Assembly (NCBI RefSeq): GCF_000226115.1
Contig: NC_016457.1
Location: forward strand, 1,426,001-1,490,000
Reading direction: 5' to 3'
Source of the DNA: Thermothielavioides terrestris NRRL 8126
Taxonomy: Eukaryota; Ascomycota; Sordariomycetes; Sordariales; Chaetomiaceae
DNA: 64,000 bases
The translations under genes were made by a program, and so were the position numbers. The notes beneath the pieces were generated by a model. The model was not told where the DNA came from. It searched no databases and saw nothing but the letters and a program-made list of their open reading frames with translations. Below are positions 54,476 through 64,000 of this stretch, in pieces. The stretch's first letter is position 1. Each line of letters starts with the position of its first letter.

Positions 54476-57343
54476 TCACACCTGGGTCTTCGCAAACGCC
54501 TCGTTCGCCAACCTGGCGCCGGCCGCGTGCGCGGCCCTCGCCTCGGCCAGGGCGCCCTGCATCTCGAGCGACTGGGCGAGCATGCCGTCGGCGACGCTCA
54601 TCCACAGCACGTTGCCGCTCTTGCGGGCCTGGGCTGAGCCGGCCTTGGCGCTCTTGAGCGCCTGCTCGCCCACCACGTTCTCGAACAGCTTGCAGCGCAT
54701 GATGTTGAGCGCGATCGACAGGTGGTGCGTGTTGCTGGTCTGCTGCGCGCCGGCCAGCGCCTGTTGGATGTGCCGCTTGACCTGGTTGATCGACAGCGGC
54801 GGGTTCGTCCGGATCGATGACAGCACCAGGTTGTAGACGGTGCGGATCTCCTGGTCCGGGTTGTCCTCGCAGATGGGGCGCAGCAGGTCGATGAGCTCGG
54901 CCGTCTCGGCGTCGTCTGCTTGCTTGGGCTCCTGCAGGATCCACAGCCGGTTGAGCGCCGCCAGGATGGAGAGCTCCGTTTCGATACGGCTGCGGCCGGC
55001 TCGGGGCGCTCCGCTCCAGTCCATTTCGAACTTCTTGTCCTTCCAGATCTCGACAGCCTGTTCGAGTTTTGCTGTGCCTTGGTAGAACACGCCTTCAAGG
55101 TACAGCGTCAGGACGCTCAGGAACTCCGACCGCGGCTCGCAGTCTTGCACAGTCTCCAGGCATGACTTGACCTTGGCCCAGTCGGACAAGGTCGCGGCTT
55201 GGAGTCCGGTGAGAAGTTGTGCATAGCAGACAAGCTCTCTTGCCCAGTTTGCTTGCTGGAGCGCCTGCGGAAGACTTTGTGGCGATGATACAGGCTTGCT
55301 TTCTGCGGCCGGCTTAGCATGCTGCGGCATCCGAGATGGGTCCATGTCGAGCTCACCTTCCAATAACCTTACTGCCTCCGCCCACATGCCGGAGCTGCGA
55401 CCAGGAGTCGAGGCTTTGTATTGCGCCACAATACCGTTGAGTACATAACTGGGATGGGGTGTCAGCCGTCGCGATTGTGAGATGAGCAGAATCACTTACG
55501 CTAACGCCCAAGCTTCCTGCTTCCCCAATGTTGACACCACCAGGTAGTCGACACCATTAGTCCCGGGCCGCAAAACAGCCCTCGTGTCGTGGCTGACAAT
55601 TTGCGGCGTGTTTTGCATCCGGTTCACGGGCAACAGCACGTCGCCCGATTGCGGAGACCAGTCTGGCGCCTGTTTTAGCTCCTCCAGCCTTCTCTGGAGG
55701 GCGCCAAGCTTCTGTGCTGATATCTGATGGGTTTTCAGATGTAGACTGCAGGCGAGATCCAGCAGCAGTAACAGCACATCGGTCTGGGGAGTCCGGACGG
55801 ACTCGTCCAGCTGCAGCTTGGATGCTTGGGCGATGCACATCTGCACGCGCGTGGCCCAATCCTCCTTCATGGTGCTGAGGTGGGCCAGACCTTCGAGCAA
55901 CATGGCCAGGATGAAGATGGCCTTGTCTCCGCGCTGATTTGCAATCCCGGCAATCTTGCGAAGGTTCTCGATGGCGTGGTTATCGGCGGCCGTGCCGGAC
56001 TGGAGGTGGAACGCGGCTTTGAGGAAACGGAAGGCGTAAATCCAAGGGACATGCTTATATCTGCAGAGCACGTCAGCGAAGCTCTAAGAGACACACAGGC
56101 TCGGCAGGCGTACGTGGTGCAGTCGGCAATGTGACTTTCAATAGACTTGAAAGCCGCCTTGGGATTCCGCTGGAAGAGTGTCTTCATCAGGAGAAATTGC
56201 GAGCTGTATTTCAAGTCGAGGAAGCGGTGCTGGAGCCACGCGTCAGCTAAAACTACTGGTGCAACAGGCAGGCACGAGCCGTCTCACCGTCTCACAGACC
56301 GAGATCCCCCTTGTCAAGGTCGTCTCGGCATCCGTGATGTTAGTGGTCTCCTCGATCAGTACGCTGGCATATCGCAGACATAGCCTGGCCTCCAACCGCG
56401 GCCATAGTTTGTTCGACTTCAGCGCGACGTTCATACATCCCAACCCCGTGGCTACCAGCTTGTGATGCTCCGCAACCTCGCTTGCCGTCATGGACCTCGC
56501 GACCCGCTGAGCAGCCGCAGCAGCTTTTTCAAAGCAGTCCTCTGCCACGGAAAGCAGAAGCGGGAGCGTTTCCACGTGGGACGAGGCTTGCGGCGTGGCA
56601 GGCGACTTTGTAACTCCAGCGCTCGAGCTTGGCCGCCTCGGTTCTCGCGCAAGCAGTTTCGGTGTGCCACGGGACAGCGGCCGCCCTTCCTCCATCTTGG
56701 GGCTTGCTTTCGCAGGCATGGGTTGGCGCCCCTGATCCGCCCGCGGCAACTGGGGCTTCATCGCAGACGCCGGTTGCGGTTGCGGTTGCGGCGGCGGCAA
56801 GACATTGCTTGGAGGTCTCGGAGCGGGGGCCTGCTGGAGGTGCGACGGGTTGACGAACTGCACGGGCGCAGACATCGGCGCAGACATGGGCGGGGCCGCG
56901 GGCGCGGAGGCGGGCTGGGTAGGCGGTGCGGGTTGGAGGAACGTGTCATTGTAGAGCGGATATTGCTGGTGCAGATGCTGGTGTTGTTGGTGGTGTCGTG
57001 GCTGCGGGGGCAGAGCGCTCCTGGGATATAACTGCGCGGGCTGCTGGGCGTATTGGGGATGCGCATATTGTACCTGTTGGTGCTGGTACTGCTGGCTGCC
57101 GTTCACATACGGTTGAGGCGCATATTGAGGGTGCGGTAAAAGTGGTTGTGGGGCCGGCGGGCCAGACGGTCGCGGCTGCGGCACCGGCTGGTGTTGTTGC
57201 ACCTGGGCCTGGGGGAATTGGTGTTGCTGGTGTCGCTGGCCCTGACTGCTGCTGTATGCCTCGCCCGGAGGCATCCTGTCGGCGGGCCAGGTGATATCCC
57301 GTATTTGTCGGAGCAGCCCGGCCGCCAGCGAAAAGAAAGGCAT
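54476..57343 (-). CDS. Cohesin-loading factor Mau2/Scc4
   Basis: Four exons (57343-56288, 56229-56114, 56060-55500, 55448-54476) give 901 residues. The first ~210 are Gln/Pro-rich and disordered. The rest is an alpha-helical TPR-like array matching the cohesin loading factor family (PF10345), with HRFLDLKYSSQFLLMKTLFQ, YKHVPWIYAFRFLKAAFHLQ and AMLLEGLAHLSTMKEDWATR. Mau2/Scc4 (Ssl3 in fission yeast) binds the N-terminus of Scc2/Mis4 and recruits the cohesin loader to chromatin. The exon joins are supported by conserved sequence running across all three. The end is EAFAKTQV. The start could be at 57274 (MPPGEAYSSSQ) instead of 57343; both precede only disordered sequence. The gene is divergent from the hydrolase at 58123. 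Confidence 0.9.
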
Positions 57344-58122
57344 GGGTGTGGTCGGGTTGAGGAATGGTGCACGTCAAATACGGAAGGAAATACAGAACAG
57401 TTACGCTGGAACGACGCCGCCGCGGCACTGGCGCTTGCCCGCTTTGATCAGCCTGCATGAAACGGGAAAGCGCCATCTCTACTGCACGGACCAAAGGACC
57501 AATGGACCAATGAGAGCCAACTGGGCTCAGCGGATCCGTGCGCCACGAGATACGCTAGCTCGGTGGGGCCCTGAAGCGACCCGACTTCGATGCAGGCCGT
57601 CGGCGGACCGGCCATAACGGCAGCTCCACACTTCCGACCCCGGGCGTGCCTCGGCAGGCGCAAACTTCCAGGTTCGGCAGGCGCAAAGTTCCTAAACAAC
57701 ACCTCAACCTAGGTTGGTCCAGGTCCATTGACTTGTTCACGGGGTTTTCTGTGGCGTTGCTTTTCTCAAGCTGACCTTCGATCCCGTAGACACCCAGAAT
57801 CCTTCCACTCGCTTGTGATTTCCCCCACCCCGATCTCGATCGTGCTTGTGATATCGAGACCCTCACTCTTCTTATTGGATTTCTTCAGTAAAGAGTAACA
57901 GTACTACGTAGCTAGTGTATTTTTACGGACCCCACACTTCCCTTGCTCTTTCTTAACTTTCTCCCGCGCCGTCACCGACTTGAAATCCGCCAGGGTATTC
58001 CCACTGAGACTGTACCCATTCCTGCTCCACGTTCAGCACTTCCGACGAACTTGCTCGTCCCCTCTCTCCAGCGCCCTAGACTCTCAACACGCCTTTCAGT
58101 CAACAGCCACCTGAGCAGCGCC
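57344..58122. promoter_or_regulatory. Divergent promoter, MAU2 / alpha-beta hydrolase
   Basis: 779 bp between two divergent start codons. A frame upstream of the hydrolase Met is open back to 57943, but its peptide looks like translated leader and the Met at 58123 has the better context (GCGCCATGG). No factor site is recognised with confidence. Confidence 0.5.
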
Positions 58123-59740
58123 ATGGACTGGCTCGGGCGCGCCAGAATCTCCTTCACCAGCTCCCCTTCCCCGCTGGTCCTGCAAAAGAAGGATGGCACG
58201 ACGACGGACTTGCTGAAGGTCTGCGAGGCGAGCACTCCTCCGTGCCAGCTCAACCCCCTGCTCTTCAATGGCCATGTCCAGACTATGTGGACCGCCGTCA
58301 AAGCACACGGCCCGCCGATTTACTACCGCAGGAGGATATTCGAGGCCGACCACAAGACGTACTCGGGCACCTTCGCCGTCGATTTTGCCGTGGACCCGCA
58401 CCAGGACGTGGACGAGTCGCTTCCGCCGAGGACTGCCTACTTCTCCGAGGCCGATTTTGCCAAGCTGGCTTCCGACGACAGCAGGCCCATGCTCATCGTG
58501 CTCCACGGTCTGTCCGGTGGCTCTCACGAAATCTATCTCCGGCATGCCATTGCGCCGCTGGCGCTGAATGGCGGAAATTGGGAGGTGTGCGTGGTGAACG
58601 CCCGTGGGTGCGCGAACAGCAAGGTGACGAGCGGCGTACTGTTCAACGCGAGGGCTACCTGGGATGTCCGACAGGTTCGTTTGCTTGCCTTTTAGGATCA
58701 GTAATCAACCGGGATGGCTGGGCTGATACTGCGTAGGTCGTGAACTGGGCGAGGAAGACGTTCCCCAACAGGCCGCTTTTTGCAGTCGGGTTCTCGCTGG
58801 GCGCAAATATCTTGACCAACGTAAGACCACACGACTTTTGAGGAGGCCACAACATGCCCTGCTAACGGACATCGACAGTATGTGGGGGAGGAAGGGCCGA
58901 ACTGCCAGTTGAAGGCCGCCATCGCCGTGGCTAACCCCTTCGACCTGGAGGTGTCCAACAAGGCACTCCAGCGGACACTGCTGGGGAAGCAGGTGTACTC
59001 GCGAGTCATGGCAAGTAAGTTTCCCCCTTTCCCCTTTTTTTCTCGTCCTCGAGCGTAGTCTCTGACTGCCCGGCAGCGAACATGAAGAAGCTCATCAACA
59101 TGCACAAGGACACAGTGCTAAAGCATACAAACCTGAACTTTGACCGAATCCAGAATGTGACCTATCTTCACGAGTTTGATCGCGAAGTTCAGTAAGTCTA
59201 CCTAGATAACCCTAGTTTCCGTATTTGCCTGGCCGTCGTTAACACGATCTAGGACCGTGACCTGGGGTTACCCTACCGAAAATGCGTACTACCGCGATGC
59301 TTCGTCCTCAGATGCGGTCCTGGCCATCAGGATCCCTTTCCTTGCCATCTCGGCTCTCGATGATCCGGTGAGCCTTACCCTCCTCGAGTCCACGACTCCT
59401 GCTTACAGGGACGCAGATCGCAGTATATGAGGCAATCCCCTTCCAAGAATTCACGCAAAATCCATGCACGGTACTGTGCACAACGTCGCTCGGCGGGCAT
59501 CTCTCGTGGTTCGAGATGGGCGGTGGAAGGTGGCATGCTCGACCGGTACGAGGTGTTCCACCATCACACACAACAAGGTGGCAACTGACTGGAAAGCAGA
59601 TTTGTAACTTCCTCAACCACATGGCTACGGAGATAAACCTCGACGCCCTTTCGCCCACACCCAACGGGAAGGCTCCTGAATCTCAGTTTGCAACAGACTT
59701 CGATCCTATGAGGCGAAAGCTGCGGATTCTCAGCGGTTAG
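58123..59740 (+). CDS. Alpha/beta hydrolase of the Eht1/Eeb1/YMR210W family
   Basis: Seven exons (58123-58674, 58737-58820, 58879-59014, 59077-59191, 59253-59367, 59417-59545, 59600-59740) give 423 residues. The catalytic triad is visible: nucleophile Ser204 in GFSLGAN, Asp332/333 in ISALDDP, and His362 in LGGHLSW. The oxyanion region is LIVLHGLSGGSHE, and the N-terminal NPLLFNGHVQTMW is typical of the UPF0017/ABHD1-3 group. Yeast members are medium-chain acyl-CoA:ethanol acyltransferases/esterases (Eht1, Eeb1) or a monoacylglycerol lipase-like enzyme (YMR210W). Which substrate applies here cannot be told. There is no signal peptide or peroxisomal tail. Six short introns (49-62 bp) all keep frame. 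It shares a divergent promoter with MAU2. Confidence 0.9.
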
Positions 59741-60115
59741 ACAACACAGGCTGATGGACTCGACTTGCATCTTGCATTATGGCGTTGGGTTTACGGTAGA
59801 CGACCGGAAGAGCATTTAGACTGGCGTTTGTGGAATTTCCGGCAACGTACCGATATATGTAGAAAAGGGGAAAGAGAACATGGGAACATTGCACTGGCAC
59901 CGGATATGCATATATCTGTGTTATACACTCTTATTGATTGGATCTCGGCAGCCGCTGTACATGGAGCATTCCGTCATACGACCGCCCAGTTGGTATCTCT
60001 GCCCAAACCGACAATCCCAACTTTAAACCTCACACCAACGCCAGGCGCCCGCCATGCATGCAGATGAATGACCTTATCCGAAGAACGAAACAACACTCCG
60101 CGGCCCGACGACAAC
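59741..60115. other. Convergent intergenic region, hydrolase / LOC1
   Basis: 375 bp of 3' flank for two converging genes; AT-richer than the genes. Nothing else seen. Confidence 0.5.
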
Positions 60116-60834
60116 TCACTCCGGCGCAAAAGAGACCCGCTTCTTCTTCTTCGGCTTTGCCGCCTTCGTCCCCGTCGCGGCAACCGCCTTGACGCTCTCG
60201 CCCTCGTCGTCCGCCGCCTTGCCCTTGCCGTCGCCCCCGCGATTCCGCTTCCGCTTCTTCCGCAGCGAGTTCTTGGTCTCCTCGAGCTTGGCCTTGCGCT
60301 CCGCCTCCTTCTTCTCGGCCTCGGCCCGCCGCGCCTCGCGGATCTCCTCCAGCTGCCGCGCCCGCATCATCTTGGACTCGATCTGCCCTTCCTTCTCGGC
60401 TTGCACCAGCGCGAGGATGGTCGCCATACTTTCCTGTATGTGGGGGTAAGGAGGTTAGATGGGAATGAATGTCGGGGAGGACAAGAGGAGCTCGGGAGGG
60501 ATGTGTGGGCGGAACGCACCCTGTCGTCAACGAACACTTTGCCCTTCTTCTTCCCCCGCGGCTTGGTCACGCCCACGGGGGTTACCATGTTCAGCTCGGG
60601 GATACCCAGCTCCTTATCGGTGTAGACGCGCTGCTTCTTCTTCTTGTTCTTGTCCAGCCCGGGCAGATTCGGCCGGCCCTTGACTTGCGTGGCGGGCGCT
60701 TTCGCCTTGGACCCGGATCTGCCTTTGGTTTTGGAGACGCCGTCCGCCGCGGACTTCTTCTTCGAGCCCTTGCTCCCCGAGGAGCTGCTCTTGGTCGCGG
60801 CGTGCTTGTTTTTTACCGTGCGTGTGGGCGCCAT
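60116..60834 (-). CDS. LOC1: 60S ribosome assembly / mRNA localisation protein Loc1
   Basis: Two exons (60834-60520 and 60433-60116) give 210 residues, close to yeast Loc1 (204). The N-terminus is Lys/Ser-rich. The family core spans the intron: [20 protein letters not shown], then [12 protein letters not shown] joined to [20 protein letters not shown], followed by [15 protein letters not shown]. The tail is basic ([23 protein letters not shown]). Loc1 is a nucleolar RNA-binding protein needed for large-subunit maturation, and in yeast for ASH1 mRNA localisation. Donor GTGCGT and acceptor ACATACAG keep frame. Initiation context is strong (GCCATGG). It is divergent from HIS3 across a 342-bp promoter. 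Confidence 0.92.
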
Positions 60835-61176
60835 GGCTGCAACTGACCCGTGTGGACGGCGGTGCGGATTGAGCTTGATCTGCTCTGCGGGAGCTCAAAA
60901 ATTTCGGGAATTGGCTGGTTATCGCAGTCGTTATCATTCACTGATGTGGGGCAGGCAGGGATGCTTAGCCTGGTGGGTCAAGGCTCCCGGCAGGCAACTG
61001 CTGTGCTGGAGCGCGGGGTTGCATCACTCAGATCTTATCGCTGCCGATCGCGGTGCCCGGCCGTCCAAAATTTCCCGGCAAGGAAACGGACGATTGCGAC
61101 TGATTGAACGCCCGCAACGGTGCAGCCAGGGACACAACTCTTGCTGTCAGGCGGAAAGGTCCCCAAGATACCCAAA
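60835..61176. promoter_or_regulatory. Shared promoter, LOC1 / HIS3
   Basis: 342 bp between divergent start codons. A one-mismatch version of the Gcn4/CPC1 site lies at about 61025-61031 (TCACTCA, against TGACTCA). HIS3 is a classic target of general amino-acid control, so this site is worth noting, but a 6-of-7 match is weak evidence. Confidence 0.45.
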
Positions 61177-61944
61177 ATGAGCTCCTCCCAGCCGGCGATA
61201 CGGTGGGCAGCCTTCACGCGCGACACCAATGAGACCAAGATCCAGATCGCAATCAACCTGGACGGCGGCGCATTCCCACCAGACACCGACCCGCGGCTGC
61301 AAGTAAGCGGCGCCGACGGCCACGCCTCGCAGTCGAGCAAGTCGCAAACCATCAGCATCAACACCGGCATCGGCTTCCTCGATCACATGCTCCACGCGCT
61401 GGCGAAGCACGCCGGCTGGAGTCTCGCGCTCGCCTGCAAGGGCGACCTGCACAGTCAGTTGCCTCCCTCCAGTCCCGGTCTAAGTTCCAAACGCAGCCCA
61501 AGCTAAATTGCCCGCCGCGACAACTTGAAAGTCGACGACCACCATACGGCCGAAGACGTGTGCCTGGCGCTGGGGTACGCGTTCGCGCGGGCGCTGGGCA
61601 CGCCGACGGGTCTCGCGCGGTTCGGGCACGCGTACGCGCCGCTGGACGAGGCGCTCAGCCGGGCGGTGGTGGACCTGTCGAACCGGCCGTACGCCGTGGT
61701 GGACCTGGGCCTGCGGCGCGAGCGGATCGGCGACCTCAGCACCGAGATGCTCCCGCACTGCCTGCACAGCTTCGCGCAGGCGGCGCGCATCACGCTGCAT
61801 GTCGACTGCCTGCGCGGCAGCAACGACCACCACCGCGCCGAGAGCGCCTTCAAGGCGCTGGCGGTCGCCGTCAGGCAGGCCACCTCCCGGGTGGCTGGCC
61901 GCGAGGGCGAGGTGCCCAGTACGAAGGGAACGTTGAGTGTTTAG
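61177..61944 (+). CDS. HIS3: Imidazoleglycerol-phosphate dehydratase (His3)
   Basis: Two exons (61177-61453 and 61532-61944) give 229 residues, the usual size for the stand-alone fungal enzyme. It dehydrates imidazole glycerol phosphate to imidazole acetol phosphate in histidine synthesis (EC 4.2.1.19). The manganese-binding His-rich motifs are intact: [38 protein letters not shown], and near the end [20 protein letters not shown]. The STKGTLSV end is conserved. The intron splits the Ile codon of HIDDHHT, with GTCAGT donor and TTGAAAG acceptor. Without splicing the frame stops after the first 108 residues. Start context is good (CAAAATGAG). Confidence 0.95.
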
Positions 61945-62439
61945 GCGTGGTTGGAGGGTGTGATGAGGGACGTGGGATACAAGGTGTTGTTGATAGAGCT
62001 GGGCTGGGTGTTGGAGTCATAACCATCATAAAATACAATACACTGCGGGTTGGCGGCGGGTTGGCGGCGTTTGGATAACTGATGGTTGTCTCTGTTCTCC
62101 TATGCGGAAACATATTCAGCCGGCCAGGGGTAGCAGTTTTGTGCGAGTTCCATCGACAGAGGCAAAACAAATCCCCAATGATCTAGAGACATTCTATTCT
62201 CATTTCCCTGCGTGTTCTGCTTCCAACTCCAGAAGAAAGCTCGATGGTGATGCTCATCTCTTAGTGGCTAGTCTTATAAGTACATGCGCTAACGATAGCC
62301 CGCGCCGTTCCGTTCCATAACCGGCCCCACCATCCATCCAGCCGGGCCACGGAAAGCGGATTCATCTCATATCACGTCAGGGGTAAGGGGCTCAGAGCTT
62401 GGCACAGCGCACTGGCCATGGCTTCCCCACTCCTGGATA
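61945..62439. other. HIS3 3' flank up to the retrotransposon
   Basis: About 0.5 kb of ordinary DNA. The left end of the retrotransposon LTR probably falls in the last ~80 bases, but without a second LTR copy I cannot place it. Confidence 0.45.
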
Positions 62440-64000
62440 TATATATACCACGCTCTGTTCAATCTTTAGCTCTCCTTTGTACTAGAACAACGCACTCTCT
62501 CTTTACATTCCGATGCTCTACTACAATCCCACTGTTATATCTACACCTCGTAGCTCGCTATAGTATATCAGTTATAAGCCTAAGCGCTCTATAATTGTAT
62601 ATAGCTAGTAACCTATAGTAAGCTCTCTCTCTCTCTCTCCTTTTTTTATACTCTATACCTCAATATAACAACTATCGAGAGTAGCTCAACTATTATACTC
62701 TAGTCCTATGTAGATTGGACTAAGTAGTTTATAGAGCTTAAGCTTATAGCTACGAGCAATAGTATCTAGGACAAATGTAATCTAGATACTCTCGACGAGC
62801 TTTAGAATAAGCGACTGAAAGTTCCTTTAGAGGATAAAGTAGTCGAAGAGCTTTGTAAGAAGCGTGTTAAGGAATTAAATGTCCTTATAGGCTAAGCCCT
62901 AGCTCCTACTAAACAAAAGGTTACTACTAAGCTCGAAGCTATATATAAGGAATATCTTATATTTATAGCTATCTAGGAGAGTAGAATAAAGTTATATTTG
63001 TTTATCCTCTAGTAGATTATACACTCTATTTACCAACCTTTATTTAATGCTATATATATTATTATTTTAAACGCTAGACTTAGTAGTCTTTAAGCTCTTA
63101 TTTATAAGCTCTATAAATAGCTTACGCCCTTTGACACTCTTATTGAAGATTTAGCTATTTGACAATATATAATGGTACTATAAAAGGTGTATAGAGTAGG
63201 TGTCAACTTACGTAAATGGTACTACTTTTAGAATAAGGTGTACCTATATATAAAGAGCTTCGATATCCCTAAAGTAGTTGGACCTAGAGTATTTAAATAC
63301 CTTATCGAGGTAGTTGGTTACTAGATTACCCTAGACTAGGTTTGTTATTAGCTCTTTAAGATCAAGGTACTTAAGGCCTAGGGGCGTCCGATTCCTATTT
63401 TCAAAGAGCTAGGTGCTCGCCTTAGTATTTAGATCGACAATACTGCTACTAAAGGGCTTAGCTATAGTATATTTACCTCTTTAGGAGTAGCTTAAAGCAA
63501 TAGTTCTATAGATAGTATAGGCTCTTATAGCTCGAGGCTCTACTTATACCCTTATAAAGCTAATAGCAAATATAGGTAGAAGCTAGTAGAGTACTAGTTT
63601 CTTTAGATAGTAATCACTAGAGTAGAGAAGGGCCGCTATAAGCTTTTAGAAATATAGATTACTAAGATTAGGGAGCGCTTTAATGAACTAAAGTAGAATT
63701 CCCTTTAGAAGAGCCTCTAAAAGCGGTATAGCTCTAGCTATATAGAGTAGAGGAACTCTAGGTTAGCTTCTTTTAACAAGGTCGTCTATACTATTATCGA
63801 CCTAAGCCTCCTAGGCAAAGGAGCTTACTACTCGCTTATATTCTCAACTACTATTATCTACTAGCTCTTTTAAAGTATTCTCTTTAACAACTGTATTGCT
63901 TTATATATTGTCAACGATAAGAAGCTCCTAGTTCCTAGTACCTTTATACTATTAGGAGATAGTGACTATATAGAAGTAGATACTACTACTTTTCCTATTT
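62440..64000 (+). mobile_element. RIP-degraded Copia-type LTR retrotransposon, 5' part
   Basis: From about 62440 the sequence turns TpA-rich with almost no CpA or TpG. A GATATATATATACC box at about 62437-62450 followed by a pyrimidine-rich stretch fits an LTR promoter. From 62701 to the window end, one plus-strand frame stays in register for 433 codons. It is broken only by stops, mostly TAG/TAA, of the kind RIP makes. The element runs past 64000; its pol part and 3' LTR are not visible. LTR limits and primer-binding site could not be fixed. Confidence 0.7.
62701..64000 (+). pseudogene. Gag (and start of Pol) of the Copia-type element, inactivated
   Basis: Readable pieces include an N-terminal gag-like part with TKQFIELKLIATSNSI-type sequence (one stop inside), the charged segment KVPLEDKVVEELCKKRVKEL, and near the right edge LYIVNDKKLLVPSTF. 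The last piece sits where the HVxND block of Copia proteases is expected. Assignment rests on this order and on the length of the preserved frame. It makes no protein in its present state and is cut by the window end. Confidence 0.55.

Noticed and set aside
57943..58122. N-terminal extension of the hydrolase from an upstream Met
   Set aside because: The added 60 residues look like translated leader with no targeting or conserved features; the Met at 58123 has the better context.

Overview
The window reads as nuclear DNA of a filamentous ascomycete. Genes carry short introns with GTRNGT donors and CTAAC/CTGAC-like branch sites. The protein set is typical of Pezizomycotina (Pet127, Loc1, Mau2/Scc4, a FlbD-like Myb protein, HIS3). 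Two AT-rich blocks show the dinucleotide signature of repeat-induced point mutation (RIP): TpA in excess, CpA and TpG almost gone, and reading frames broken mainly by TAG/TAA. Order Sordariales, perhaps Chaetomiaceae, is my best guess from protein flavour; no marker gene proves it.

Layout: (1) 1-8.5 kb, gene-poor, nothing recognised. (2) 8.5-9.7 kb, an R2R3 Myb regulator. (3) 9.7-25.3 kb, a transposon graveyard. It holds a 6.2-kb RIP-degraded Mutator-like element (16582-22827) with short terminal inverted repeats and an 8-bp target-site duplication. Two ~0.4-kb elements (11.67-12.07 and 14.97-15.36 kb) share its termini and look like its non-autonomous relatives. A 465-bp foldback element has 95-bp arms and a perfect 9-bp duplication, and a 577-bp element has 38-bp inverted repeats. 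(4) 25.3-35.7 kb, four genes on the minus strand: an unrecognised coiled-coil/disordered protein, an NCBP3-type cap-binding protein, an Aurora kinase, and a Cys/His-cluster coiled-coil protein. (5) 35.7-43.0 kb, a second gene-poor stretch with a 75-T run. (6) 43.0-61.9 kb, a dense housekeeping block: PET127, a rhomboid protease, a small two-exon gene, a small membrane protein, VPS24, MAU2/SCC4, an Eht1/YMR210W-type alpha/beta hydrolase, LOC1 and HIS3. (7) 62.4-64.0 kb, a RIP-degraded Copia-type retrotransposon running off the right edge.

There is no operon or pathway cluster. Two housekeeping pairs are divergent and share short promoters (MAU2 with the hydrolase, LOC1 with HIS3). Four products act on nuclear RNA or chromosomes (NCBP3, Aurora, Mau2, Loc1) and one on mitochondrial RNA (Pet127). 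Exon junctions were chosen by hand from splice signals, frame continuity and family conservation. For every multi-exon gene listed the spliced length is a multiple of three.

The most notable system is the Mutator-like family. A dead autonomous element, still readable in one frame over about 2.4 kb, sits beside short relatives that show no RIP and that carry an internal block of degenerate telomere-like repeats.
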